A stretch of DNA of 64,000 nucleotides from Bacteroidales bacterium (GTDB lineage Bacteria > Bacteroidota > Bacteroidia > Bacteroidales > UBA932): NCBI GenBank assembly GCA_017634595.1, contig JAGBNC010000025.1, forward strand, positions 1 to 64,000, in the 5' to 3' direction. Positions 28,631 to 37,738 of the stretch are shown piece by piece. The notes below the pieces were generated by a model. That model had not been told where the DNA came from and did not search any database. It worked only from the letters and a program-made list of their open reading frames with translations. Within the stretch, counting starts at the first letter, position 1. Every line of letters begins with the position of its first letter. A program made the translations under genes and the position numbers.

Positions 28631-31584
28631 ACTTCCTGGTTGTTAAGTTTGTAAAGCCTCGACTGCACAAGATCCTGGATGTCGTCATCAGCCTTTTCGG
28701 CCGTATAACCGTCACGGATACTCTCAAGAGTGGCTTTGGCCTGTTCCTTCTTGCCTATCTGCACAAACGTGTCGGCAAGGGTGATATATGCACGTGCAAG
28801 CCAGTAGTTCTGGCCTCCCGACTTGTCCGAGAAGTCAAATACAGCCTTCTGTACGGCGTCGTAATCAGCACGGTCATAAGCATCCTGGATTATGATGTAG
28901 CGGGCTTCGGCACCCTCATCAGTAGAAGGCTGCGAGGACAGGCTGCGGAACATTGCGAGCGCCTCGTCACGACGGCTTGTGGCCATGAAAGACTTGGCCT
29001 TGATGTAATCAGCCTCACGCTTAAGCTCGGGTGTTACGCCAGCCGAAACAGCCACTTCCGAGGCCGCAAGTGCAGCTTCGTCATAATTGTGGGCCTTGTA
29101 TGCCGAACGCATCATCCCGTTCAGAGCCTCCTTGCGGTTCTCTTCCATCTTGCCCTGGTTGCGGAGCTTGGAATAGGCGTCGTAGGCCTTGCCGTAGCGC
29201 TCGAGGCTGTAGTTCAGCTGTCCGAGATGCAGCAGGGAGGATTCTACGAAGGAACTACCCTCGCCAGACTGCGAGACACGCTCGTAGTAGTCACATGCCT
29301 TCTCCTTGTTGCCGAGAGCTGAATAAGACTCGGCCAGATAGAACAGGGCATTGGTGGTATGGGCACCGTTGGGATAGGTGTCAAGGTATTTCTGCAGCGA
29401 CGAAGCGGCCTGGAGGTAGTTGCCGGACAGGAACACCTGCTCGGCGGTATTGAAATAAAGCTCCTCCTTGTCGGAATCGGACTTGCCGGCTGCAAGATTG
29501 TTGTTCTCAATGTATTCCAGATATTTCTCGGGCTCCTGACGGGTCTGGTAGATAGACTCGATGGCATAGAGCGCATCGTCGGCATACTGACTGCCGGGAA
29601 GGAGTTTGACGACTTCCTTGTAGCAGACCAGCGCCTTGTCGTAATCTGAAGAATTGCGATGTACCATGCCCATGCCAATCAGAGCCTTGGCACGAGTCTC
29701 ACGGTCGGTTGAAGCGTCCCTGAGGATGGTGAACGCCTCCAGGGCCTTAGGATTGTCGGAGATGTCCATATTGGCGCGCCCAAGTTCATAGAGGCCTTCC
29801 TCATACATGGGAGTGCCGGGATCCGACTGCAACACGTAGCCAAGCACGTCAGCCTTGGCATTTTTGTCTCCAGACAGACCGTAGGCCATGGCAAGCTGAC
29901 AGTAAGGATAGAGGTCATCTTTGACCCCGATTTCCTTGGTAGCGCTGCGGTAGCTCTCAATTGCGCCCTTGTAGTTGCGGAGGGCAAAATCGCAGTCGCC
30001 GCGGCGCACAAGCGCATCTTTGCGGCACACTTTCCCGCCTTCGGACAGATAGATGTCGAACCAGCGTGAGGCTGAAGTGTAGTCGCCGGCTTTGAAATGC
30101 GAGAATGCCACGTTGTATGCCAGAATATCACCTTCCTCTTCGCCCTCGAGGGCAGACATGTTATAGAGGTCGGCAAAAAGCCTGGCCGAACTATCGTAAT
30201 TCTCCGACCTGTACTCCGACTCTGCCTGCCAGTAACGGGCGAGCTGCCCCAGGCGGTCCTGCTTGGGCAGGTAGTATGCAGCAGCCCTCAGGCACGGGAC
30301 AGCGTCGCGGTAAGCGCCGCTTTCAACAAGCTGCTGTCCCCTAAGGTAATAGGCCTTGACATAATTGCTGCGCTGAGCGTCATCCAGCTCGTCTATCTTG
30401 TCGTATGCCTCGACAGCTGCCGCGTAATCACGGTTGTACAAAGAAGCAAGGGCAATGTAGCTGTAAATCTCATCGCCTCTCTTGGAAGTGTTGTAACGGG
30501 CAATGTAGCGATTGAACGCCGAAGTATCTTTGTTGAGGTCGAAAGCAAGCTTGGCGTAATTGAACATTGCATCCTCCTGCATCACCGGGTTCCATTCCTG
30601 CTCCGAGGCTTCTTTGAACGAATTCATGGCGGCAATGTTGTTGCCGGTGTTCAGATATGCGTTGGCAAGCTGGTAATTGGCAATCTGGCCCAGGGAGTCG
30701 GTGCGGTCGGTCATCTTCTGGAAATTGCTGATGGCACCCTTGTAATCGTCCACTGCATAGAGCACCGATCCGGCGTAGAAATAGTCGGAGCGGGTCATGT
30801 TGTCCTTGGAAGTGGCCGCATAGTACTCTTTAGCCTTCTCTTTGTCGCCTTTCACCAGATAAGACTCCGAGATAATCCTGGCAAGGTGGGTCTTGCGCAC
30901 CCCGGGCTGGTCCTTAAACAGCGATACACCCTTGGAGAGCACGTAGTCGTAGTCTTTCTGCATGAAGCGGCAGTCCACCAGATAGAACGAAGACAACTCC
31001 GAGAAACGGGGGTCGGTGGCGGAAAGCTCGAACCACTTCTGGGCCTCATGGAAATCCTTTTCGCAATAGGACATGTATCCAAGAGCGTATCTCGAAGGAG
31101 CCTTGTAGTCCGACATGGGAAGTTCCTCTACCTCGTAAAACTCGGGACGGGCCTTTGAATACAAGCCGCGTATGAAGTCCGAATAGCCCTTCTTGAACGC
31201 AAGCTCGGGATAATTGGAACCATCGAGATATTTTTTCTCCACATTGGAGAAACGGCGTGAGGCCTCATCGTATCGGCCGCGGTCGAACAGTACGAGCGCG
31301 TATTCGTAATCGATGACGTTGGAGATGGAAGACTTGTGCCAAGTACGCTCGTACTCGCGCAGGCGCTCCTCGAAGCCGTCGCTCTGCATCTTGATTGCGC
31401 ACAGCACAGCATAACCGTCGCTCATCGGGTCCCCGTGGATTTTGTCCAGCAGATTGGCAGCGCGCTCATACATGCCGTGTTCGTAAAGATTTACGGCCCG
31501 GCGGTAGATTTCAGTACGCTCGTCCGGCGCCGCATACACCACTGCAGAAAGCAGAACGGCAGCCATTATCAGTTTCACTCGCAT
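28627..31584 (-). CDS. Large periplasmic TPR-repeat protein
   Basis: A 985-residue protein with a signal peptide (LIMAAVLLSAVVYAA) and about twenty tetratricopeptide repeats over nearly its whole length. Examples are YEHGMYERAANLLDKI, YTSASRWFDIYLSEGG, SDYDKALVCYKEVVKLLPGS and YADDALYAIESIY. Such proteins are protein-binding scaffolds. The coupled downstream barrel (27044-28630) suggests a periplasmic partner for an outer-membrane channel or assembly system. No enzymatic domain is visible. It is divergent from the ftsE-like gene and has its own TAnnTTTG promoter. Confidence 0.88.
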   Translation of the reverse strand: MRVKLIMAAVLLSAVVYAAPDERTEIYRRAVNLYEHGMYERAANLLDKIHGDPMSDGYAVLCAIKMQSDGFEERLREYERTWHKSSISNVIDYEYALVLFDRGRYDEASRRFSNVEKKYLDGSNYPELAFKKGYSDFIRGLYSKARPEFYEVEELPMSDYKAPSRYALGYMSYCEKDFHEAQKWFELSATDPRFSELSSFYLVDCRFMQKDYDYVLSKGVSLFKDQPGVRKTHLARIISESYLVKGDKEKAKEYYAATSKDNMTRSDYFYAGSVLYAVDDYKGAISNFQKMTDRTDSLGQIANYQLANAYLNTGNNIAAMNSFKEASEQEWNPVMQEDAMFNYAKLAFDLNKDTSAFNRYIARYNTSKRGDEIYSYIALASLYNRDYAAAVEAYDKIDELDDAQRSNYVKAYYLRGQQLVESGAYRDAVPCLRAAAYYLPKQDRLGQLARYWQAESEYRSENYDSSARLFADLYNMSALEGEEEGDILAYNVAFSHFKAGDYTSASRWFDIYLSEGGKVCRKDALVRRGDCDFALRNYKGAIESYRSATKEIGVKDDLYPYCQLAMAYGLSGDKNAKADVLGYVLQSDPGTPMYEEGLYELGRANMDISDNPKALEAFTILRDASTDRETRAKALIGMGMVHRNSSDYDKALVCYKEVVKLLPGSQYADDALYAIESIYQTRQEPEKYLEYIENNNLAAGKSDSDKEELYFNTAEQVFLSGNYLQAASSLQKYLDTYPNGAHTTNALFYLAESYSALGNKEKACDYYERVSQSGEGSSFVESSLLHLGQLNYSLERYGKAYDAYSKLRNQGKMEENRKEALNGMMRSAYKAHNYDEAALAASEVAVSAGVTPELKREADYIKAKSFMATSRRDEALAMFRSLSSQPSTDEGAEARYIIIQDAYDRADYDAVQKAVFDFSDKSGGQNYWLARAYITLADTFVQIGKKEQAKATLESIRDGYTAEKADDDIQDLVQSRLYKLNNQEV

Positions 31585-31603
31585 AAAATTACTTTTTAAC
31601 TTA

Positions 31604-31631
31604 CAAATTTACTCAATTTAAGTTATATTTG
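31604..31631. promoter_or_regulatory. Divergent promoters of the TPR gene and the ftsE-like gene
   Basis: TAAATTTG on the - strand (31611-31604) serves the TPR gene starting at 31584, and TATATTTG on the + strand (31624-31631) serves the ftsE-like gene starting at 31654. Both match TAnnTTTG exactly and give leaders of about 15-20 nt. Confidence 0.65.
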
Positions 31632-31653
31632 CAGAATCTAAGGGCAGTTTTTT

Positions 31654-32322
31654 ATGAAAAATGTCATTATTTTTAAAGATGCCGATATAAGCAGTGGTGA
31701 GAGCACTGTTGTGTACGGACTCAACATGGAGGTAAAAGAAGGCGACCTTGTGTACATTGTAGGCAAAGTCGGCACAGGGAAAACATCCATCATCCGCACC
31801 ATCATCGCTGAGAATCAGCTTGAAAAGGGCTTCGGAGAAGTGTGCGGGCAGGATCTGACCAAGCTTCGCTCCAAGGATATCCCCATGCTCCGCAGGCGCC
31901 TGGGGGTTGTATTCCAGGACTTTCAGCTGCTGATGGACCGCAGCGTGGAGGACAATCTTGACTTCGTGCTCAAATCTACCGGATGGAAAGACCGCGAAGC
32001 CATGGACAAGCGCATAATGGAAGCCCTCGAGGCCGTAGGCATGCAGACCAAAGCGCACAAGATGCCTCACCAGCTTTCCGGAGGCGAGCAGCAGCGTGTA
32101 GCTATTGCCCGCGCCATCCTCAACGAGCCGGAGCTCATCATCGCAGACGAGCCCACGGGCAACCTGGATGCAGAAACGGCCGACGGCATACTCCAGCTGC
32201 TCCTCCAGATCAACAAAGAGCGCGGCACTGCCATTGTGATGATTACTCATAACAAAGCCATAATAGAAAAATATCCCGGGCGCGTTTTTGAGACAAAGAA
32301 CGAAACTTGCATCGAAATATGA
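31654..32322 (+). CDS. ftsE: FtsE-like ABC transporter ATP-binding protein
   Basis: A 222-residue ABC ATPase: Walker [11 protein letters not shown] near residue 36, Q-loop VFQDFQLL, signature [14 protein letters not shown] near 142, Walker [13 protein letters not shown] and the H-loop ITHNK. It is closest in pattern to FtsE, which with FtsX controls peptidoglycan hydrolases at the septum. No ftsX permease lies next to it; the gene is coupled (ATGA) to a phosphosugar mutase. It could be FtsE with FtsX elsewhere, or another MacB/LolD-type ATPase. The ATPase call is certain, the FtsE call likely. Confidence 0.82.
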   Translation: MKNVIIFKDADISSGESTVVYGLNMEVKEGDLVYIVGKVGTGKTSIIRTIIAENQLEKGFGEVCGQDLTKLRSKDIPMLRRRLGVVFQDFQLLMDRSVEDNLDFVLKSTGWKDREAMDKRIMEALEAVGMQTKAHKMPHQLSGGEQQRVAIARAILNEPELIIADEPTGNLDAETADGILQLLLQINKERGTAIVMITHNKAIIEKYPGRVFETKNETCIEI

Positions 32323-33980
32323 AAGAATTTGAAGCCAGAGTGCAGAGCTGGCTCGAAGGAGACTTCGACCAGGCCACCAAAATGCAAATCCTGAAAATGC
32401 GTAACGAAGACCCCGCCGGTCTGGAAGATGCTTTCTACAAGAATCTTGAATTCGGCACTGGCGGTCTGAGGGGCATCATGGGCGTAGGCACCAACCGCAT
32501 GAACAAATACACGGTGGGTATGGCCACACAGGGCCTGGCCAACTACATTCTGAAGCACTGCAGCGGCGACGACCTCAGGGTGGTAATATCCTACGACTCC
32601 CGGCTGGGCAGCAAGGACTTCGCCAAGATTGCCGCCGACGTATTGTCTGCAAACGGGATACATGTTTTCATTTTCGACAATATTCGTCCCACACCCGAGA
32701 TGAGTTACGCCGTAAGGCTGAAGGGAGCCGTGGCCGGCATTATGATCACAGCATCGCACAACCCTAAAGAGTACAACGGCTACAAGGTATCATGGTCCGA
32801 CGGCGGACAGGTAACATCCCCAATAGACAAGGAAATCGTTGCGGAGGTGGCAAAGGTCACCGACCCGTCCCAGGTGAAATTCAAGGCGGGCTTGCACTGC
32901 GGAGAGATTGAAGCTATGGGCGCGGACGTTGATGAATTGTACCTGCGCGACCTGCTCTCGCTGCGTCTCAGCCCAGAAGTGTGCGCAGATCACTCCGACC
33001 TCAAGATAGTTTACACCCCCCTGCACGGCTGCGGAGTAAGGCTTGTCCCGGAAATCTTGCGCAGAAGCGGTTTCCGCAACATTATCCATGTTCCCGAGCA
33101 GGACATCTCCGACGGCAACTTCCCTACCGTCATCTCACCCAACCCTGAAGAGCCTGCCGCCCTTAAGCTTGCCATCGAAAAAGCTGAGCAGACTGGCGCC
33201 GACCTGGTGATCGGTACCGATCCCGATGCCGACAGGGTGGGCATAGCAGTACGTAACGACAAGGGCGAAATAGTCCTTTTCAACGGCAACCAGACAGCAT
33301 CCATGCTTACATATTACATCCTCACAAGATGGAAGGAACAGGGCCGGCTGGACGGACGCAAGTACGTGGTCAAGACCATTGTCACCACGGAGCTCATAAC
33401 CGAGATCTGCAAGAGTTTCGGGGTCCCGGTGTACAATGTGCTGACAGGTTTCAAGTACATAGCCGAGGTGGTTAAGCGCAAGGAGGCCGAAGGATGGGAA
33501 TTCATCTGCGGAGGCGAAGAGAGCTACGGCTTCAATGTAGGCGAATTCGTACGCGACAAGGACGCTCCCGTAACTTGCATGATGATTGCAGAATGTGCTG
33601 CCTGGGCTGCAGGCAAGGGCATGACTCTGTACCAGCTTATGCAGCAGATTTACAATGAGTTCGGCTACCGCAAGGAGGGCCTTGTAAGCCTTGTCCGCAA
33701 GGGCATAAGCGGAGCGCAGGAGATACAACAGATCATGTCCGGCCTGCGCACTGCTCCCCCGGCAGAGCTTTGCGGATCAAAAGTCTGCAAGGTGATTGAT
33801 TACCTGGAGCCGGAGAAAACGGGACAGCCCAAATCGAACGTCCTGCAGTTCTTCGATGAAGACGGCGACGTGGTATCTGTACGTCCTTCAGGCACCGAGC
33901 CCAAGATAAAGTTCTATTTCGGAGCCAAGGGGCCGGATGCCGATGCCAAGATTGAAAAGCTTAAACAACAATTCACATAA
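32319..33980 (+). CDS. Phospho-sugar mutase (phosphoglucomutase/phosphomannomutase)
   Basis: A 553-residue alpha-D-phosphohexomutase that interconverts hexose-1- and hexose-6-phosphates. It has the active-site serine loop MITASHNPKEYNGYK near residue 142, the metal site GTDPDADRVGIAV near 300, the sugar loop CGGEESYGF near 400 and the phosphate loop SVRPSGTEPKIKFYF near 523. The length and the N-terminal LEFGTGGLRGIMGVG fit the PGM2/PgcA type rather than GlmM. The ATG at 32319 overlaps the ftsE-like stop. It is distinct from the glmM at 16086-17504. Confidence 0.92.
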   Translation: MKEFEARVQSWLEGDFDQATKMQILKMRNEDPAGLEDAFYKNLEFGTGGLRGIMGVGTNRMNKYTVGMATQGLANYILKHCSGDDLRVVISYDSRLGSKDFAKIAADVLSANGIHVFIFDNIRPTPEMSYAVRLKGAVAGIMITASHNPKEYNGYKVSWSDGGQVTSPIDKEIVAEVAKVTDPSQVKFKAGLHCGEIEAMGADVDELYLRDLLSLRLSPEVCADHSDLKIVYTPLHGCGVRLVPEILRRSGFRNIIHVPEQDISDGNFPTVISPNPEEPAALKLAIEKAEQTGADLVIGTDPDADRVGIAVRNDKGEIVLFNGNQTASMLTYYILTRWKEQGRLDGRKYVVKTIVTTELITEICKSFGVPVYNVLTGFKYIAEVVKRKEAEGWEFICGGEESYGFNVGEFVRDKDAPVTCMMIAECAAWAAGKGMTLYQLMQQIYNEFGYRKEGLVSLVRKGISGAQEIQQIMSGLRTAPPAELCGSKVCKVIDYLEPEKTGQPKSNVLQFFDEDGDVVSVRPSGTEPKIKFYFGAKGPDADAKIEKLKQQFT

Positions 33981-34453
33981 TGAATAGCCAAAAGATCAAT
34001 ATCGAGTATCAGGAGTTCAGTTCTATAGAAGAGCTAAACGCCGAGGACCGCGAGCTTGCGCAGGCCGCTATCGAAGGCATGCGCGGGTCTTATGCACCAT
34101 ATTCCCATTTCAACGTGGGCGCTGCCGTCAGGATGTCCAACGGTCAGATAGTGCGCGGTGCCAATCAGGAGAACGCCGCATTTCCGTCAGGGCTCTGTGC
34201 AGAGCGTACGGCAATGTTTGCAGCGGGAGCCAAGTATCCCGACAAAGACATGCTCAGTATAGCTGTTGCAGGCGGTGTGTACGGCCATATTACCGATGAT
34301 CCGGCGACTCCCTGCGGAGCTTGCCGTCAGGTTATGGCCCAGTATCAAGCCAAATCCGGCAAACCTATGTCCGTCATTATGGTCGGAGGCAAAAAGATCT
34401 GGAAATTCGAGAAAGTTGACGATATTCTGCCTTTGATCTTCGACAGTATCTGA
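33980..34453 (+). CDS. cdd: Cytidine deaminase
   Basis: A 157-residue zinc enzyme that deaminates cytidine and deoxycytidine to uridines for pyrimidine salvage. The zinc site is complete: CAERTAMF near residue 73 (Cys and catalytic Glu) and TPCGACRQV near 113. SYAPYSHFNVGAAV near residue 35 is the usual substrate-binding N-terminal block. It overlaps the mutase stop by 1 nt (TAATG), ending this operon before the SRP RNA gene. Confidence 0.95.
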   Translation: MNSQKINIEYQEFSSIEELNAEDRELAQAAIEGMRGSYAPYSHFNVGAAVRMSNGQIVRGANQENAAFPSGLCAERTAMFAAGAKYPDKDMLSIAVAGGVYGHITDDPATPCGACRQVMAQYQAKSGKPMSVIMVGGKKIWKFEKVDDILPLIFDSI

Positions 34454-34461
34454 TTTTTTTA

Positions 34462-34469
34462 TATATTTG
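34462..34469 (+). promoter_or_regulatory. SRP RNA promoter -7 box
   Basis: TATATTTG matches TAnnTTTG and ends 4 nt before the predicted 5' end of the SRP RNA. This is a well-placed example of the Bacteroidota promoter in the window. Confidence 0.75.
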
Positions 34470-34473
34470 CAAC

Positions 34474-34570
34474 GGGAAAGTCGTACACGACCAGCTCCCT
34501 CAAAACTCCCCCAGGGTCGGAAGGCAGCAAGGGTATGAGGTCGTAGCGGTGCGATGTGCTAAGCTTTCCC
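34474..34570 (+). ncRNA. ffs: Signal recognition particle RNA, small bacterial (4.5S-like)
   Basis: A 97-nt RNA whose ends GGGAAAG (34474-34480) and CTTTCCC (34564-34570) pair to close one long hairpin. The apex contains GGTCGGAAGGCAGCAAGGG, the conserved SRP Alu-less domain IV core that binds Ffh. It is followed directly by seven T residues that, with the closing stem, form the terminator. It guides membrane and secreted proteins to the translocon. Confidence 0.93.
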
Positions 34571-34575
34571 TTTTT

Positions 34576-35853
34576 TTATTGCTCCGGATATAACAGGTAT
34601 GGGCGGCGGAGAACTTTAAAAGCCTCAACATCTGAAGCCCAGCAAGCCTTGATCTCAGACGCAGATCTGCCGGCAAGCAGCATATCCCTCACGTAAGACA
34701 CTCCGATTTGCAGTTCGAAATGATTGGTCGGGCCGAAGAAGGCCAGGCTGTCAGGCATGTGCCGGATAGCATCAAGCATGTAATCCAGATTTATCTGCTC
34801 CCGCCATATCTCGTCCAGAGGTTTGTACCTAAGGTCAACTCCATAGCAGATCTGGTCAAGGTATCTTGGGTTCTTTGCCCCAGGGATGCTGCGAGGGATG
34901 AATGAGAATCCCCTGTCAGCCATCTGAGGGTGTCCGTACACTTCGAAAGGGAAAGACGTTCCGCGGCCAGCGGTCACAATGGTGCCCTCAAAGAAGCAGG
35001 TCGAGCTATAGAGATAGATGGAACGCATATCTTTGAGGTTCGGAGAAGGAGCTATCACCAAAGTACAATGCATAGAATGATTGTAGCCCTTGCACGGAAT
35101 CACAGTCAGATCGCAGTGCAGGCCATCACCAAGCCAGCCTTCGCCGTTGATCATTAAGGCAAGCTCGCCCATCGTCATTCCGTGCACCATAGCTATCGGG
35201 AGAGCACCGATGCCGGATTTATACTGCATATCGAGAATCGGTCCGTCAACGTAGAAGCCGTTGGGATTGGGCCTGTCCAGGACTATTACCTGCTTTCCAT
35301 TCGCTGCGCAGAGCATCATCATCCTGAGCATTGTCACATAGTATGTGTAGTAACGCAGGCCTACGTCTTGTATGTCCACAACCAGCACGTCGAAGCGGTC
35401 CATGTCGGCATCCGACACCGCTTCCCTTCCGCGGCCGTACAAGGAAATAATAGGGACGCCGGTTTTGTCGTCCACGCTGGAACTGACATGTTCTCCTGCA
35501 TCGGCGGCGCCCCGGAAGCCATGCTCGGGCGAGAACACAGCTCTCACATCAATGCCCTTATCTATCAACACGTCAAGCAGATGAGGGCCATAAGCCACCG
35601 CATTTGCAGTATCAGAAGGGTGTCCAAATGGCACCCCTACGGTCTCCGGCGTCACTTCGCTTCCACCCTCGAGGCACCAGTTGTAAACTTTGTCGCCTAC
35701 TATTCCACTTTGGTTGCTAAGGATCGCCACCCTGCGCCCTTCGAGCAGGGGCAGGTATTCCCCGAAGCGTTCATCGCCAAGCGTCACCACCTTGCGGCCC
35801 GGGCTGCAAGACAGGCAAGCGAACACAGCCAGAAGCAGACATAGCTTTCTCAT
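34576..35853 (-). CDS. namZ: DUF1343/NamZ-type exo-muramidase lipoprotein (GH171)
   Basis: A 425-residue predicted lipoprotein (lipobox FACLSCS). It belongs to the family of NamZ, which releases terminal N-acetylmuramic acid from peptidoglycan fragments. The blocks VAILSNQSGIVG, VRAVFSPEHGFRGAADAGE near residue 110, DVLVVDIQDVGLRYYTY, VLDRPNPNGFYVDGP and AMVHGMTMGELALM are all intact. Lipid anchoring suggests the periplasm or surface as site of action. It is the last gene of the yhhQ-queF-CBM9-like operon and abuts the CBM9-like gene. A second, degenerate relative lies at 15035-16093. Confidence 0.87.
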   Translation of the reverse strand: MRKLCLLLAVFACLSCSPGRKVVTLGDERFGEYLPLLEGRRVAILSNQSGIVGDKVYNWCLEGGSEVTPETVGVPFGHPSDTANAVAYGPHLLDVLIDKGIDVRAVFSPEHGFRGAADAGEHVSSSVDDKTGVPIISLYGRGREAVSDADMDRFDVLVVDIQDVGLRYYTYYVTMLRMMMLCAANGKQVIVLDRPNPNGFYVDGPILDMQYKSGIGALPIAMVHGMTMGELALMINGEGWLGDGLHCDLTVIPCKGYNHSMHCTLVIAPSPNLKDMRSIYLYSSTCFFEGTIVTAGRGTSFPFEVYGHPQMADRGFSFIPRSIPGAKNPRYLDQICYGVDLRYKPLDEIWREQINLDYMLDAIRHMPDSLAFFGPTNHFELQIGVSYVRDMLLAGRSASEIKACWASDVEAFKVLRRPYLLYPEQ

Positions 35854-36501
35854 CTAGCCAAGGATAAACTCTCCGAAAAACTCTGGCCTATGGAAGTCAG
35901 GGGCCGGTGTTCCTACCGGAGCCCACGTGACATAATGAGGATGAGCAGTGAGGTCACCGCATTTGTAGATATTGCCAAGCAGCTTTGAGGGCGCCTCTTC
36001 AAGTCCCAGAACCTCGAATGGAATAATCAACAGCACACGCCAGTTCCAGATACCTCCTTCATAGTTCAGGGGCACATTGATAAGGGGCACTCCATCAACC
36101 GAGCTTATGCGCACGATCTTCCCGAAGTCCTCGTCCGACAATGCCGTCCTGCCGGCACGTCCGGCACCCCGGGCGGCAACAAGGCGCCCTGCTGGATTGA
36201 CTTCGAAATTGAAATACTCCTCGCTTCCGGGAACCTGGACAAAGAACTCGCAAGCACTGTCTTCCCAAATACGCTCCTTATCCGACAGTCCCTGAACGCG
36301 CAGATCCAGACCGCTGACACGGAAATCTATCAGCAGCGATTCCTCGGTGTGTGCTATCCTTCCGCAGCAGAAAGGAGAATACGGATACTCACTGGGCCAA
36401 TTGACCACATCCACTTTAAAAGGCTCACCACCAAGCTCGATGGCGGTGTCAAGGTCCTGCTCTTCCAGATTCTGCAGGAGAGGGATACGTAAAGATTTCA
36501 T
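35854..36501 (-). CDS. CBM9-like carbohydrate-binding protein
   Basis: A 215-residue protein without signal peptide. Blocks such as LLIDFRVSGLDLRVQGLSD, IWEDSACEFFVQVPGSEEYFNFEVNPAGR and the terminal HYVTWAPVGTPAPDFHRPEFFGEFIL match the stand-alone carbohydrate-binding family 9-like group common in Bacteroidota. CBM9 modules of xylanases bind sugar reducing ends. The role of this cytoplasmic version is unknown. It lies between queF (3-bp gap) and namZ (no gap), so a link to amino-sugar or cell-wall recycling is possible. Confidence 0.72.
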   Translation of the reverse strand: MKSLRIPLLQNLEEQDLDTAIELGGEPFKVDVVNWPSEYPYSPFCCGRIAHTEESLLIDFRVSGLDLRVQGLSDKERIWEDSACEFFVQVPGSEEYFNFEVNPAGRLVAARGAGRAGRTALSDEDFGKIVRISSVDGVPLINVPLNYEGGIWNWRVLLIIPFEVLGLEEAPSKLLGNIYKCGDLTAHPHYVTWAPVGTPAPDFHRPEFFGEFILG

Positions 36502-36504
36502 GTT

Positions 36505-36963
36505 TTATTCGTGATTTTCGAAACGCTTGACGGCCAGTTCTTCCCAGCTGGTGCCGGGACGTCCGTAATTGGCATAAGGGTATATGCTTATGCCCCCTCG
36601 CGGCACGAACAGGCCAGTGACTTCCAAGTACTTGGGGTCCATCAACTTGACCAGGTCCTTCATAATTATGTTGACGCAATCTTCATGGAAAGCGCCCTCA
36701 TCGCGGAAGCTGAAAAGATAGAGCTTCAAGCTCTTGCTCTCAACCATGCGCTTGTCAGGGACATAACTTATGCGAATTTCAGCAAAATCGGGCTGCCCGG
36801 TGATGGGGCACAAACTTGTGAACTCAGGGCAGTTGAAGCGTACCCAGTAATCGTTGTCAGGGTGCTTGTTCTCAAAGGTTTCCAGCGCCGAAGGATCGTA
36901 AGTGCTTTTATAGACCGATTTATGGCCGAGGGATTTCAGCCCCTCCGATTTTCTTTCTTCCAT
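36505..36963 (-). CDS. queF: 7-cyano-7-deazaguanine reductase
   Basis: A 152-residue enzyme that reduces preQ0 to preQ1 with NADPH in queuosine synthesis. The signature [23 protein letters not shown] (about residues 73-95) contains the QueF motif. The catalytic Cys lies in [16 protein letters not shown] near residue 52. The short length fits the unimodular type. It overlaps the yhhQ stop by 1 nt, and both may be controlled by the element at 37641-37680. Confidence 0.95.
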   Translation of the reverse strand: MEERKSEGLKSLGHKSVYKSTYDPSALETFENKHPDNDYWVRFNCPEFTSLCPITGQPDFAEIRISYVPDKRMVESKSLKLYLFSFRDEGAFHEDCVNIIMKDLVKLMDPKYLEVTGLFVPRGGISIYPYANYGRPGTSWEELAVKRFENHE

Positions 36964-37640
36964 TAAATATCTCCTATTTTGAAGGGATTGTACGATATGT
37001 TCGTGTCATAGGTATCTACCTGCTCGGCTGCCTTAACCTTGCGTACCACAAGTGACGTGACTGGCAGAATAATAATCTCATAACACACCTTGAATGTAAC
37101 CTGAGCGAGCATCATGGAGGCCAGCGTTTTCAATGGCGTGCCCCAGAAAGCTATCGGCATGAAAATCAGGGAGTCAAGCAACTCTCCGGCAAGCGAAGAA
37201 AGAATGGCGCGGACTCCGAAGCGACGTCCCTTGTCTGCGACTTTCATCTTACTGAGCACCAGCGAGTTAAGATGCGAGCCGGCAAGGAAGGCCAGAAGAG
37301 AGGCAGCCGCGACACGTGGAGCCATGTTGAACATGAAGTCAAAGTGCTCAGCACCGTTCCAGAATGAAGCTGCGGGCAGCCAGACCAGCAACTGGCCCAG
37401 TATGACTACCAAGAAATTCATGAAGAATGCAGTCCATATCACGAAGCGGGCCTTTTTATAGCCCCACACCTCGGATATACAGTCATTCAGAATGTAGGAC
37501 AGGGGGAAAATAATCACAGCCCCCGGCAGATTGATTCCCCACAGGCTTATAACCTTGGTGGCGAATAAATTAGAAGTAATGAGACAGACCGTGAAAAGCA
37601 CGGCCATCAACAAAAATGTTGCGGAAAACTTTTCTTTCAT
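36963..37640 (-). CDS. yhhQ: Queuosine precursor transporter, YhhQ/DUF165 family
   Basis: A 225-residue inner-membrane protein with about six hydrophobic segments. It belongs to the YhhQ/VUT_1 family, which imports queuosine precursors such as preQ0 and preQ1. Family landmarks include [36 protein letters not shown] near residue 45, and [16 protein letters not shown] near 165. Its partner queF follows with a 1-nt overlap. An upstream leader has the shape of a preQ1-I riboswitch. Confidence 0.92.
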   Translation of the reverse strand: MKEKFSATFLLMAVLFTVCLITSNLFATKVISLWGINLPGAVIIFPLSYILNDCISEVWGYKKARFVIWTAFFMNFLVVILGQLLVWLPAASFWNGAEHFDFMFNMAPRVAAASLLAFLAGSHLNSLVLSKMKVADKGRRFGVRAILSSLAGELLDSLIFMPIAFWGTPLKTLASMMLAQVTFKVCYEIIILPVTSLVVRKVKAAEQVDTYDTNISYNPFKIGDI

Positions 37641-37680
37641 CTTTGCAGTTTTTATAGTGGTACCTGTTACACTTGACTCT
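37641..37680 (-). promoter_or_regulatory. Candidate preQ1-I riboswitch before yhhQ-queF
   Basis: The - strand leader ends 5'-AGUG-UAACAGGUAC-CACU-AUAAAAACUG, then CAAAG and the ATG. AGUG/CACU forms a short stem (37673-37670 with 37659-37656). CAG in the loop (37666-37664) can pair with CUG after the A-rich tail (37648-37646) as an H-type pseudoknot. This is the layout of preQ1 class I riboswitches, whose tail is typically AUAAAAAACUA. The pseudoknot would cover the ribosome entry site and repress translation. The downstream genes are preQ1-related. The stem is only 4 bp, so the call is tentative. Confidence 0.55.
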
Positions 37681-37701
37681 GCACCGTGCAGAATCTCGCT
37701 G

Positions 37702-37709
37702 CAAAGATA
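37702..37709 (-). promoter_or_regulatory. yhhQ operon promoter -7 box
   Basis: On the - strand TATCTTTG matches TAnnTTTG. Transcription would begin near 37697, giving a leader of about 57 nt before the yhhQ ATG, which contains the candidate preQ1 element. Confidence 0.6.
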
Positions 37710-37738
37710 GACAAATTAGCCGACTCTGCAAAAAGCTG

